Shown here in pieces: positions 34,378 to 41,994 of a stretch of DNA of 60,358 nt (the first letter of the stretch is position 1; every line of letters starts with the position of its first letter). Below the pieces are notes generated by a model that did no database searches, was not told where the DNA came from, and worked only from the letters and a program-made list of their open reading frames with translations. Source of the stretch: Thermococcus sp. (GTDB lineage: Archaea > Methanobacteriota_B > Thermococci > Thermococcales > Thermococcaceae); contig NZ_JAMOQU010000115.1 in the NCBI RefSeq assembly GCF_027063845.1, positions 1-60,358 on the forward strand. The letters are read 5' to 3'. The position numbers and the translations under genes were made by a program.

Positions 34378-34794
34378 ATGGCCGGAGGAGAAGCTCCTGT
34401 CATAGGGAAAGACGCCCTTGGAAGGCCCGTCAAAGACCTGAGCGTCATCCCTTGGTGGGGCGTTGACAGGAAGAAGATAGAATGGTACCCGAGGATAAAC
34501 TACGACAGATGCGCGGGGTGTGGAATCTGCTTCATAACCTGTGGAAGGCGTGTCTTCGACTGGGACAGGGAGAAGGGGAAGCCCGTCGTTGCGAGGCCCT
34601 ACAACTGTATGGTCGGCTGTTCAACGTGCGCAACGCTCTGCCCCTGCGACGCGATAGAGTTCCCGCCGAAGGAGTATGTCAAAAAGCTCATCATCGAGAA
34701 CAACATAATAAGAAAGGCCTTCGATATAACGAAGCCACTGAGAGAGAAAAAGGAGGAAAAGGTGGAGGGAACCGAGAGCGAGTTCAACCCATAG
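34378..34794 (+). CDS. Ferredoxin-like [4Fe-4S] protein
   Basis: 138 residues starting behind GGCGGTGATAAA. An N-terminal 40-residue segment (GVDRKKIEWYPRINYDRC) precedes CAGCGICFITCGR and CMVGCSTCATLCPCDA, two cluster motifs. The second has a CxxxCxxC spacing with an extra Cys in LCPCDA. A charged C-terminus follows. Such proteins serve as electron carriers; the partner is unknown. It is divergent from sufC and its last codons overlap the convergent TauE/SafE gene. Confidence 0.82.
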   Translation: MAGGEAPVIGKDALGRPVKDLSVIPWWGVDRKKIEWYPRINYDRCAGCGICFITCGRRVFDWDREKGKPVVARPYNCMVGCSTCATLCPCDAIEFPPKEYVKKLIIENNIIRKAFDITKPLREKKEEKVEGTESEFNP

Positions 34795-35521
34795 CCACGA
34801 GGAGCGTTTTCAGGGCTATAAGGTACATCATGACCCCTATCACCTTTTTTACCTGCTCCGAGCTCATCTTGAAGTGCATGAGATGAGTTCCCAGCCAGCC
34901 TCCCGCTATAGCTGGAATCGAAACCCAGAGAAGCAGTTCCCAGTCCAGCGTTCCCATCCCCCAGTAGGTCAGGAATCCGCTCAGCGATGAGAAGAACACG
35001 ACCAGCGCGGTCGTTGCGGCGACTTTTTTCGGCTCGTAGCCGAGCATTATGAGGGCGGGGCTGATTATCCCGCCCCCGCCGACGCCGAGGAGACCGCCGA
35101 GGAAGCCCGCTATTCCACCGATGAGAGAGCCCTCGACGATGTGATTACCTTTCCTCTCCTTTCTCCTGGGTTTGAAGAAAATCATCATAGTGCCCGAATA
35201 CAGTAGGAAAGCCACGAAAACCCAGAGGACGTAGACCTTGGGGATGAACTTGCCCGCGTAGGCTCCAACAGGGGCCATCGCCGTTGCGACGATTAAAATC
35301 GGGAGCCCGAAGCGGTGGTCGAGCTTCCCGTGCTTTATGTTCTTGAGAGTTGCCGAAAGCATCGAGAGCGTGTTTATGAAGAGACCAGTGGGCTTGGCCG
35401 TCATGAGAGGTACTCCCAGCCAGCCCATGACCGGGACTATCGCTATCGCCGAGCCGACACCTCCAATGGAGAATATGATGCTCAGGATGAAGGCTATAAG
35501 TGCCAGTTCTGGGTAGTTCAT
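34784..35521 (-). CDS. Second TauE/SafE-family exporter
   Basis: 245 residues from ATG 35521 with GAGGTGAG upstream. There are about eight helices in two halves beginning IIFSIGGVGSAIAIVPVMGWLGV and GGIAGFLGGLLGVGGGGIISPALIMLGY, the latter being the classic family glycine-rich motif. The likely role is export of sulfite or a related sulfur anion. It is a canonical family member, whereas the copy at 29704-30543 is more divergent. The gene overlaps the convergent ferredoxin gene by 11 bases. Confidence 0.87.
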   Translation of the reverse strand: MNYPELALIAFILSIIFSIGGVGSAIAIVPVMGWLGVPLMTAKPTGLFINTLSMLSATLKNIKHGKLDHRFGLPILIVATAMAPVGAYAGKFIPKVYVLWVFVAFLLYSGTMMIFFKPRRKERKGNHIVEGSLIGGIAGFLGGLLGVGGGGIISPALIMLGYEPKKVAATTALVVFFSSLSGFLTYWGMGTLDWELLLWVSIPAIAGGWLGTHLMHFKMSSEQVKKVIGVMMYLIALKTLLVAMG

Positions 35522-35666
35522 TAGACTCACCTCATTTTCTTTTGCCACTCAAATGGATGAAGAAGTATTTAAATGATTTATAAGCTTTTGTCTCGATTTT
35601 GATAGGCCTAACATCACAGTACTAAAATTATACCCCACCCGTTAACCGCCGGTGTTAAACCCAACC

Positions 35667-35675
35667 ATTTTTAAG
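35667..35675 (+). promoter_or_regulatory. hypA-hypB promoter
   Basis: TATA-like ATTTTTAAG lies 30-38 bases before the hypA ATG at 35705, and a ribosome site CGGTGAT precedes the ATG. Confidence 0.45.
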
Positions 35676-35704
35676 GTGGCACGGTAATTTTCATCGGTGA
35701 TACC

Positions 35705-36124
35705 ATGCACGAGTGGGCGCTCGCTGATGCGATAGTTAGGACCGTCCTCGACTACGCCCAGAGAGAGGGGGCAAAGAAGGTAAAGGCTGTCAAAGTAGTT
35801 CTCGGCGAACTTCAGGACGTTGCGGAGGACATAGTGAAGTTCGCGATGGAGCAGATGTTCGCGGGGACGATTGCCGAGGGCGCGGAGATAATCTTCGAGG
35901 AGGAAGAGGCGGTCTTCAAGTGCCGTAACTGCGGGCACACCTGGAAGCTCAAGGAGGTCAAGGACCGCTTTGACGAGCGCATAAAGGAGGACATCCACTT
36001 CATTCCTGAGGTCGTTCACGCGTTTCTGGCATGCCCGAAGTGCGGGAGCCACGACTTTGAGGTCGTCCAGGGAAGAGGCGTTTACGTCGCGGGGATTATG
36101 ATTGAGAAGGAGGGAGAGGCATGA
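35705..36124 (+). CDS. hypA: Hydrogenase nickel-insertion protein HypA
   Basis: 139 residues. The N-terminal MHEWALADAI keeps the nickel-binding His2. The zinc site is CRNCGHTW and CPKCGSHDF, separated by a longer insert than in bacteria, as in Thermococcus HypA. It delivers nickel to [NiFe] hydrogenase precursors together with HypB. It overlaps the next gene by ATGA. Confidence 0.95.
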   Translation: MHEWALADAIVRTVLDYAQREGAKKVKAVKVVLGELQDVAEDIVKFAMEQMFAGTIAEGAEIIFEEEEAVFKCRNCGHTWKLKEVKDRFDERIKEDIHFIPEVVHAFLACPKCGSHDFEVVQGRGVYVAGIMIEKEGEA

Positions 36125-36846
36125 TCGACCCGCGCGAGATAGCCATAAACGCGAGGCTTGAGAAGGTCAGGAGGATAATCCCCGTCGTCAGCGGAAAGGG
36201 CGGAGTTGGAAAATCGCTCGTCTCGACGACCCTCGCACTGGCCCTGGCCGAGAAGGGCCACAGGGTCGGCCTGCTCGACCTCGACTTCCACGGGGCCAGC
36301 GACCACGTGATTCTCGGCTTCGAGCCGAAGGAGTTCCCGGAGGAGGACAGGGGAGTAGTTCCACCTACCGTTCACGGAATAAAGTTCATGACGATAGCCT
36401 ACTACACCGAGGACAGGCCGACACCGCTCCGCGGTAAGGAAATCAGCGACGCCCTCATCGAGCTCCTGACGATAACGCGCTGGGACGAGCTCGACTACCT
36501 CGTCATCGATATGCCACCCGGACTTGGTGACCAGCTGTTGGATGTCCTCCGCTTCCTCAAGAGGGGTGAGTTCCTGGTCGTTGCAACTCCGTCAAAGCTC
36601 GCCCTCAACGTCGTGGAAAAGCTCATACAGTTGCTCCTCGAGGAGAAGCACAAAGTCCTCGGCGTCGTTGAGAACATGAAGCTTGATGAGGAGGAAGACG
36701 TCAGGAAGCTCGCCGAGCGCTACAACGTCCCGTACCTCATCGGCATACCCTTCTATCCAGAGCTTGACGCAAAGGTCGGCAACGTCGAGGAGCTCATGAA
36801 GACGGAGTTCGCGGAGAAGATAAGGGAGCTTGCGGGGAAGCTGTGA
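36121..36846 (+). CDS. hypB: Mrp/MinD-type HypB ATPase
   Basis: 241 residues with the deviant Walker motif SGKGGVGKSLVSTTLA (about 22-37), DLDFHGASDH as switch I and VIDMPPGLGD as Walker B. Thermococcales use this Mrp-like ATPase as HypB in place of the bacterial GTPase; it forms a nickel-transfer complex with HypA. Translational coupling to hypA (ATGA) supports the assignment. Without that context it could be called a generic Mrp/NBP35 Fe-S carrier. Confidence 0.88.
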   Translation: MIDPREIAINARLEKVRRIIPVVSGKGGVGKSLVSTTLALALAEKGHRVGLLDLDFHGASDHVILGFEPKEFPEEDRGVVPPTVHGIKFMTIAYYTEDRPTPLRGKEISDALIELLTITRWDELDYLVIDMPPGLGDQLLDVLRFLKRGEFLVVATPSKLALNVVEKLIQLLLEEKHKVLGVVENMKLDEEEDVRKLAERYNVPYLIGIPFYPELDAKVGNVEELMKTEFAEKIRELAGKL

Positions 36847-36879
36847 TTTCTCTTCTTTTGTTCCAATGTTTTATTTTTG
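36846..36879 (+). terminator. T-rich terminator after hypB
   Basis: Several T-runs (TTTCTCTTCTTTTG, TTTTATTTTTG) follow the hypB stop before the next promoter. Confidence 0.45.
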
Positions 36880-36939
36880 CCAGTTAAATCCAGAAAGTTC
36901 ACGCATAAAGTTTTAACCTAGACAGGGAAAGTTTAGCCT

Positions 36940-37860
36940 ATGAGACAAGAGACCCGAACACTATTACTCCTTACCTTCCTCTCACCTTTCTTGGCCGAAG
37001 TTCTCGGTGGTTCAACACATCCGCTCCAGCTGGTGGTTCAACCACTCTCTTTTCCTTTCCTCTGGCTCTTCTACGGTTCTGGCGTTCTCCTGATTCGCGA
37101 AGCGTGGGTGAGGTTCGGTGGTGGACAGGCTGGACTCATGCTCCTAGGCGCCCTCTACGGCGTCGTCGAGGAAGGAGTTGTAATCCGTTCATGGTTCGAC
37201 CCAGACTGGCCTGACCTCGGAGCTCTCAGAGACTACGGCAGGGTCTTCGGCGTGAACACGAGCTGGGCCGTTCTCCTGACAATCTACCACACCACGATGA
37301 GCATAGCTATTCCAATTTTGGTAGTGGAACTGCTCCACCCCGAACTTCGCGGAAAGTCTCTCATTGGAAAACGAGGAGTCCTACTGGCCACACTCGCTTT
37401 CTGCGCCTCGGCCTTTGCCTTCGCACACCTCACCAGCTATGTCCCTTCCCCTGCGCAGTATTCAGTAGCCCTCTTCTCTGCTCTCGCGCTCTTACTTCTC
37501 GCCAGAAAGTTTGGGAGCATGGATGTTCCCTTCACACCAGCGCATCCATTTATCCTTGGCTTTCTCTCGGGAGCAATGATTTTCACGAGCCTTGCATTCC
37601 TCCCCAAGGCCCTTCCACCGCTCGCAACCAGCACAGTTGGAACGCTCGCCCTCGTCCTGTTCTTCGCTTCCCTTAACGGGGACGAGAAAAGGGCCGTACT
37701 CGGCTTTTTGGCGTTCTGGTTGATAATCTATGATATTCTGCTCGAGCTTGTTTGTATCATAGGTGAGGCGATACTCGGCCCGCTGAGCTACGTTCCCCTC
37801 TTCAGAGGTCTGGGCGCGGTAGATCGGGCCAGCACAGACCAATCCCACGCCGAGCGGTGA
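36940..37860 (+). CDS. Multi-pass membrane protein, possible distant CPBP/CAAX-protease relative
   Basis: 306 residues with about eight hydrophobic helices. VVEEGVVIRSW resembles the glutamate pair motif, and CASAFAFAHL the FxxxH motif, of CPBP intramembrane proteases, but spacing and overall similarity are weak. I would treat it as unknown. TATA AAGTTTTAACC (36907-36917) lies so close to the ATG that the message may be leaderless. A 210-base AT-rich gap follows. Confidence 0.6.
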   Translation: MRQETRTLLLLTFLSPFLAEVLGGSTHPLQLVVQPLSFPFLWLFYGSGVLLIREAWVRFGGGQAGLMLLGALYGVVEEGVVIRSWFDPDWPDLGALRDYGRVFGVNTSWAVLLTIYHTTMSIAIPILVVELLHPELRGKSLIGKRGVLLATLAFCASAFAFAHLTSYVPSPAQYSVALFSALALLLLARKFGSMDVPFTPAHPFILGFLSGAMIFTSLAFLPKALPPLATSTVGTLALVLFFASLNGDEKRAVLGFLAFWLIIYDILLELVCIIGEAILGPLSYVPLFRGLGAVDRASTDQSHAER

Positions 37861-38070
37861 TAAAGGTCATCTTCTAAATCCTACCTCCAATCAAAAACTA
37901 GAGACCAAAGAGCCTTCTCATTGAGTGCTAAATTCTTTTTGATGTGATCTACAATGAGAAACGCTGATTTTGTTATCTCAAAAGCATGAAGTACTTCTTC
38001 ATTTCAACAACAAAGCGGTTAAAATTTTAAGGCCGAAGAATGAATTCATGGAGAACTCTGGGGTGAAAAC
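37861..38070. other. Intergenic AT-rich stretch before hycI
   Basis: No gene is supported here. It holds a small perfect palindrome GAAGTACTTC inside ATGAAGTACTTCTTCAT (37987-38003) and a TATA-like GGTTAAAATTTTAAGG (about 38015-38030) that may serve hycI. A C/D-box-like look around 37940 did not meet box spacing. Confidence 0.4.
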
Positions 38071-38556
38071 ATGAACCTCGAAGAACTCTTCCAGAATGCA
38101 AAAAGAGTTGTCATATGTGGAATCGGGAACGACATCAGGGGAGATGACGCCTTCGGCGTGCTCGTGGCGGAGAGGCTGAAGGAATTGCTGGACAACCCCA
38201 ACGTCCTCGTGCTGAACTGCGGGGAGGTTCCTGAGAACTACACGGGCAAGATAGCTAACTTCAACCCTGACCTCGTCGTCCTAGTTGACGCCGTTGATTT
38301 CGGCGGTGAAGTAGGCGAGTACATCATAGCCGACCCGGAGGGAACGCTCGGGGAGGCAATATCGACGCACGGCCTTCCGCTGAAGTTCGTTACACAGTTC
38401 ATGAAAACGATGGTTAACGCTGAGTTCGTGCTCATAGGCTGTCAGCCAGGCTCGACGGGCCTCTTCCAGGAGCCGAGCGAGCTGATAAAGAAGCGCGCCG
38501 AGAGACTGGCGGAGCTGTTAGCGGGGATTTTGGGAAAAGGATTTAATGGAAAATGA
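38071..38556 (+). CDS. hycI: [NiFe] hydrogenase maturation endopeptidase HycI
   Basis: 161 residues behind GGGGTGAAAAC. The conserved motifs are present: VVICGIGNDIRGDDAFG (with the second Asp of GDD as nickel ligand), LVDAVDFG (Asp ligand) and STHGLPL (His ligand), plus the C-terminal GCQPGSTG. It cleaves the C-terminal tail of the hydrogenase large subunit after nickel insertion. The 599-aa large subunit at 41994-43793 has a tail of about 30 residues beyond DPCYSC, fitting it as substrate. It is the intact paralogue of the broken gene at 23617. Confidence 0.92.
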   Translation: MNLEELFQNAKRVVICGIGNDIRGDDAFGVLVAERLKELLDNPNVLVLNCGEVPENYTGKIANFNPDLVVLVDAVDFGGEVGEYIIADPEGTLGEAISTHGLPLKFVTQFMKTMVNAEFVLIGCQPGSTGLFQEPSELIKKRAERLAELLAGILGKGFNGK

Positions 38557-38576
38557 GTAAGTGGTTCTGTGAGACC

Positions 38577-38786
38577 ATGCCGACGGTAGCGATTAAGATT
38601 CCCGAGGGAGTTGATATTGAGTTTGCAAAGGGCCTTGCAAAGCTCGTGGAAAAACGCTTAGAGGAACTCAGAGAGCTCAATGAACTCCTCAAAAACTCGG
38701 AGCTAACTGATGACGATATCGAGGTTATAGTTGAAGAAATAGGCAGGAAAAGGAGGGCCTTCTTTGAAAAGGCCGATAGTGATTGA
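38577..38786 (+). CDS. VapB-like antitoxin
   Basis: 69 residues from ATG 38577. A frame starting at ATG 38553 adds eight residues and overlaps the hycI stop. MPTVAIKIPEGVD resembles the short DNA-binding beta strand of archaeal antitoxins, followed by two acidic helices. It overlaps the PIN-domain gene start (38764), the usual VapBC order. Confidence 0.7.
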   Translation: MPTVAIKIPEGVDIEFAKGLAKLVEKRLEELRELNELLKNSELTDDDIEVIVEEIGRKRRAFFEKADSD

Positions 38787-39189
38787 CACAAACGTGCTCT
38801 TCTCGTTTTTTAAGAGGGATAGCACGACCAGAAGACTCATCCTATGCATTTCACTTGATACTCCCATTTATGCTCCCGAATACCTGCTTGATGAGCTAAG
38901 GAGTTACTCCACCCTCATAAGGAGAAAGGCTCACCTCACGCATGAAGACTTCGAGAGAGTTTTGACACTGCTCAGAAAATATGTGACTTTCATCGACTAT
39001 GAAAGCTACGCTGATTTTCTTGATATTGCCATCAGAATTACTCCAGACCCAAAAGACGTTGACTTTGTGGCACTTGCATTAAAGCTAAACGCGATTCTGT
39101 GGAGTAACAATAAAGAGCTTAAGAGTGTTCCGGTTTTAGAAGTTCTAAACACAAGGGAAATCATAAAAATGTTCCCTGAATGCCTTTAA
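38764..39189 (+). CDS. VapC-like PIN-domain toxin
   Basis: 141 residues if it begins at TTG 38764; GTG 38779 is an alternative. PIN active-site acids are visible: IVIDTNV (Asp), YLLDEL (Asp-Glu), [13 protein letters not shown] (Asp) and WSNNKEL. It is a predicted Mg-dependent ribonuclease neutralised by the preceding antitoxin. The 3' end overlaps the convergent mobA gene by 29 bases. The family name is firm; toxicity is inferred. Confidence 0.8.
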   Translation: MKRPIVIDTNVLFSFFKRDSTTRRLILCISLDTPIYAPEYLLDELRSYSTLIRRKAHLTHEDFERVLTLLRKYVTFIDYESYADFLDIAIRITPDPKDVDFVALALKLNAILWSNNKELKSVPVLEVLNTREIIKMFPECL

Positions 39190-39751
39190 TCCTCCCCAAA
39201 TCTTCTCTGGTGTTCACGTTGAAGAAACTCTCGCGCCACTCCTCGGGGAGGGACTCTATCGGGAGGTAGCAGGGATTGACCTCACGGATTGCCCTGTTGA
39301 GGGCGTAGTTTCCGGCTTTTATCTTCTCCTCAAGGACTTCGCGGAAGGCCCTGGAATAAGCGGCGTGAAGGGGTTCGAGGTAGCCGTTCCCCCACCTCGG
39401 CACGCAGGCAGTTTTTCCGCTCTTCTTGAATTCGGATATGATGAAATCAACGAACTCGGGGACGATAAGGGGCATGTCGCCGGCAACGACGAAGGCATCT
39501 CCAAGACCCAGCGCCGTGTAAACTCCTCCCATCGGGCCTATCAGCAGGTTATCAACGACCACGCGGTAGCCAAGCTTTTCCAGTTTCTCCGCGTTGTCCT
39601 TTGAGGCAACGAGGATGACCTCGTCGATTCTTCTGGCGGTTTCAAGCCTCTCGATGGTGTAAAGAATCAAAGGCTTGCCGTTGATTCTGTAGAGTAGCTT
39701 GTCGCCCCCGAACCGCTTTCCCCTTCCGCCGGCCAAGACAGCTCCGATCAT
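39161..39751 (-). CDS. mobA: Molybdenum cofactor guanylyltransferase MobA
   Basis: 196 residues. The nucleotide-binding start is [18 protein letters not shown], with [13 protein letters not shown] and the metal site AGDMPLI, all typical. It attaches GMP to molybdopterin (Mo or W form) to make the bis-MGD cofactor, which the molybdopterin oxidoreductase at 48665-50722 needs. It overlaps the upstream nucleotidyltransferase-like gene by ATGA. Confidence 0.9.
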   Translation of the reverse strand: MIGAVLAGGRGKRFGGDKLLYRINGKPLILYTIERLETARRIDEVILVASKDNAEKLEKLGYRVVVDNLLIGPMGGVYTALGLGDAFVVAGDMPLIVPEFVDFIISEFKKSGKTACVPRWGNGYLEPLHAAYSRAFREVLEEKIKAGNYALNRAIREVNPCYLPIESLPEEWRESFFNVNTREDLGRIKGIQGTFL

Positions 39752-40194
39752 TCCTTCCTCTCCTCGTCGACTTGGATGTACTCGATGGTGCTGATGTACT
39801 TCACGTAGTCCATCGCCTTCTTAGGGTTCAGCATGTCGTTCATGAGATTCTGGAAGTAGTTATCCTTATCGTAGGCGACTTCGTAGTTAACCACAACGTC
39901 AAGGTAGCCGGAGTGGAAGTTCTCAGCTTCCTCGCGCGTGTAGAGCTCGAAGGAGACGTGGTAGCCGTACTTCTCCTCTATAGGGTCGCGAATGTTCTCC
40001 ACGAAGTCAGCCATGCGGTTCATCTTCACAGGGTCGTAGGGTTTGTCTATGACGACGACAACGTCTATCTCTGGAAAGTCCGGATCGCGGAGGTGCCTCC
40101 CGTAGAAGACTATCGAGAGAAGGTTGTCTCCGTAGAAGTCTTTTACCCTTTGAATCAACTCCTCCTTGGCCATCTTCAGCTTTGCCTCGTTCAT
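39748..40194 (-). CDS. Nucleotidyltransferase-fold protein (degenerate MNT-like)
   Basis: 148 residues behind [38 protein letters not shown] has the outline of the Pol-beta nucleotidyltransferase core (normally GSxARG...SDxD), with Tyr-Gly-Arg in place of the Gly-Ser and the acidic pair reduced to EIDVVVVID. It may be catalytically altered. It is co-transcribed with mobA. Its function is unknown. Confidence 0.65.
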   Translation of the reverse strand: MNEAKLKMAKEELIQRVKDFYGDNLLSIVFYGRHLRDPDFPEIDVVVVIDKPYDPVKMNRMADFVENIRDPIEEKYGYHVSFELYTREEAENFHSGYLDVVVNYEVAYDKDNYFQNLMNDMLNPKKAMDYVKYISTIEYIQVDEERKE

Positions 40195-40233
40195 CTCACC
40201 ACCACCTGAGAAAAGTTCTGGAAAAATAAAAGT

Positions 40234-40560
40234 TTAATCGAAGGTCGGCTGGTAGCGGTACTCGATGTGGAGCTTGCTCTCGGAGTCGAGCTTTTCAGCC
40301 GCTTCAAGCAAGACCTTCCTGTCCTTCTCGGGCAACTCTTTAATCGGGAGCCTCAGCACGTCCCTGACCTCAATGTCGAAGGCCCTCGCGTTCTCGTCTA
40401 TTCCGAGAGCAGACTTTATGAGCTTCACGGCCTCTTCGCTCAGCTCCCCCTCCTCCTCGATGATTAGCAGGTCGCCTGCGTAGTGGCCCGTAATCCTGGC
40501 CGAATACTCGGGGTAGTCCTCGTACTTGAAGCGGTAGAGCTTCCAGGGCACCTCAGACAC
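40234..40560 (-). CDS. Small conserved-looking protein of the hydrogenase operon, unknown function
   Basis: 108 residues, acidic, with no Cys and no membrane helix. It begins with aromatic MSEVPWKLYRFKYEDYPEYSARITGHYAGDLLIIEEEG, which suggests a beta-rich start followed by helices. It overlaps the small-subunit gene by eight bases and is the last gene of the operon. I do not recognise the family; by position it could be an assembly factor or peripheral subunit. Confidence 0.65.
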   Translation of the reverse strand: MSEVPWKLYRFKYEDYPEYSARITGHYAGDLLIIEEEGELSEEAVKLIKSALGIDENARAFDIEVRDVLRLPIKELPEKDRKVLLEAAEKLDSESKLHIEYRYQPTFD

Positions 40561-41389
40561 CCGCCGTCACGGGGTACTTCTTCCTGAGGGCCTCTCCAAG
40601 GGAGTGATACTCGTCGTACAGCCTCCAGAACTCGTTTTCGAGGAAGCGCATGGCGACCTTTACCCTGGAGTCCTTCTCCTTGAGGAAGTATCCCGTGACG
40701 AGGTCGTGGAGCTTCTCCCTCGGGTTCTCAGGGCTCTCTTTGAAGGCCCTATCAACGAGCTCGATGAAGTCGTTGAGGACAGCTTCCCTGTCGTAGTAGC
40801 CTATGACGCGCCTGAGCTCCTCGCGAAGGGTGAGCCAGTAGCGGAGCGGTATCGGCCTGTCGGGGATTCTGAACTCGACCTCGTTCTCTTTGCTCGGTGT
40901 CTCCTTCGGCGGGAGTGCAATCCAGTATTCGCCCTTCATCTTCTTCTCCTTGATGCCGAGGAGCTGGGCCACGCCGTAGAGTATCTCCTCCGGGCTCGGC
41001 GGACAGCCGGGGATGTACATGTCTATCGGCACTATCATCTCCGGCCCACCGCTCCTGAGCCTGTCCCTTCCGCGCTGGGGGGAGGTGTTGTAGAGGGCGT
41101 AGCTGTTGTAGAAGATTCCACCGCTCGAGGCGCACGTACCCACGGCAACCACTATCCTCGGCTTGGGGGGCATAGCCTCATAGGCCTTCTTGAGCGCTAT
41201 CCTCGTCTGCCTTGTAAGCGGGCCGGTGATGAAGAGCGCATCCGCGTGCCTCGGGTTGGGGACGACCTTGACACCGAGCCTCTCGAGGTCGTAGTAGGGG
41301 CTGAGTACGTCGAGCACCTCAATGTCACAGCCGTTACATGAACCCGCATCAACGTGATAGACCCAGACGGACTTGAGCCTTCTTCCCAT
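40553..41389 (-). CDS. Group 4 [NiFe] hydrogenase small subunit (HycG/NuoB-like)
   Basis: 278 residues from ATG 41389 behind GGTGAGGAG. The proximal [4Fe-4S] ligands are visible: CNGCDIE, GTCASSGG and PGCPPSPEE. A C-terminal extension of about 120 residues follows the NuoB-like core, longer than usual. It passes electrons between the ferredoxin-like subunit and the Ni-Fe site of the large subunit, at the cytoplasmic face of the membrane arm. Confidence 0.93.
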   Translation of the reverse strand: MGRRLKSVWVYHVDAGSCNGCDIEVLDVLSPYYDLERLGVKVVPNPRHADALFITGPLTRQTRIALKKAYEAMPPKPRIVVAVGTCASSGGIFYNSYALYNTSPQRGRDRLRSGGPEMIVPIDMYIPGCPPSPEEILYGVAQLLGIKEKKMKGEYWIALPPKETPSKENEVEFRIPDRPIPLRYWLTLREELRRVIGYYDREAVLNDFIELVDRAFKESPENPREKLHDLVTGYFLKEKDSRVKVAMRFLENEFWRLYDEYHSLGEALRKKYPVTAGV

Positions 41390-41994
41390 CACTCCTCACC
41401 CCCCTTCTTTACGAGTATGAACGCTGGATATGCGTTGCCCTCGGTTTCCCTGAGCTTCTCGACGGTCTTGCGCATCTTTGCCTCCTGCGTCAGGCCAATC
41501 CTATCTTCAAGCGCGTACATATCGATGATTTCCTTGGGCAGAATCGCCTTAACGTACTCAATCTGCCTCTCGGTGAAGTCGAGGTACTCACCGCACTCCT
41601 CGCAGTAGGCCAGCTTGTGCTCCACTACTTCAACGAGGTCCTCCTTGTTGTCGGTAGCTATCTCGAAGATGTTAGTCGGTTCCATAGCTCCAGTCGGGCA
41701 GACCTCAACACAGCGGTGGCACCTTATACATCTCGCCGCGTTGAAGGTGAGCCTCTTGACGCCCCTCTTTTTGTCCCATTCGAGGATTAAGGCATCGGGC
41801 GGGCAGGCGTTGACGCAGGCTCCACAGCCTATGCACTTCTCGGGGTTGATGTGCGGGATTCCTCTGTACTCGGGTGGCTTCTCGATGTCAATAAAAGGAT
41901 AGGGGGTGGTGACAGGGGCTTTCTTGCTGAACTTCTCGACCTCGAAGCGGTTCCACTTCTTGAGCTTCTCGGTGTAGGAGAGGCTCTCGGCCAT
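41389..41994 (-). CDS. Hydrogenase ferredoxin-like subunit (HycF/NuoI-like)
   Basis: 201 residues from ATG 41994, behind GGGGGTGTTCTG and overlapping the large-subunit stop. The longer frame is a shadow inside that gene. Two [4Fe-4S] motifs, CIGCGACVNACPPDA and CIRCHRCVEVCPTGA, are followed by CEECGEYLDFTERQIEYV, the extra Cys pair also seen in the CODH-locus ferredoxin at 21536. It links the molybdopterin/ferredoxin module to the hydrogenase small subunit. Confidence 0.92.
   Translation of the reverse strand: MAESLSYTEKLKKWNRFEVEKFSKKAPVTTPYPFIDIEKPPEYRGIPHINPEKCIGCGACVNACPPDALILEWDKKRGVKRLTFNAARCIRCHRCVEVCPTGAMEPTNIFEIATDNKEDLVEVVEHKLAYCEECGEYLDFTERQIEYVKAILPKEIIDMYALEDRIGLTQEAKMRKTVEKLRETEGNAYPAFILVKKGGEE

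Noticed and set aside
37935..37975. C/D-box-like guide RNA before hycI
   Set aside because: TGATGTGA and CTGA are present but not with the box C, D', C', D spacing of Thermococcales C/D RNAs.
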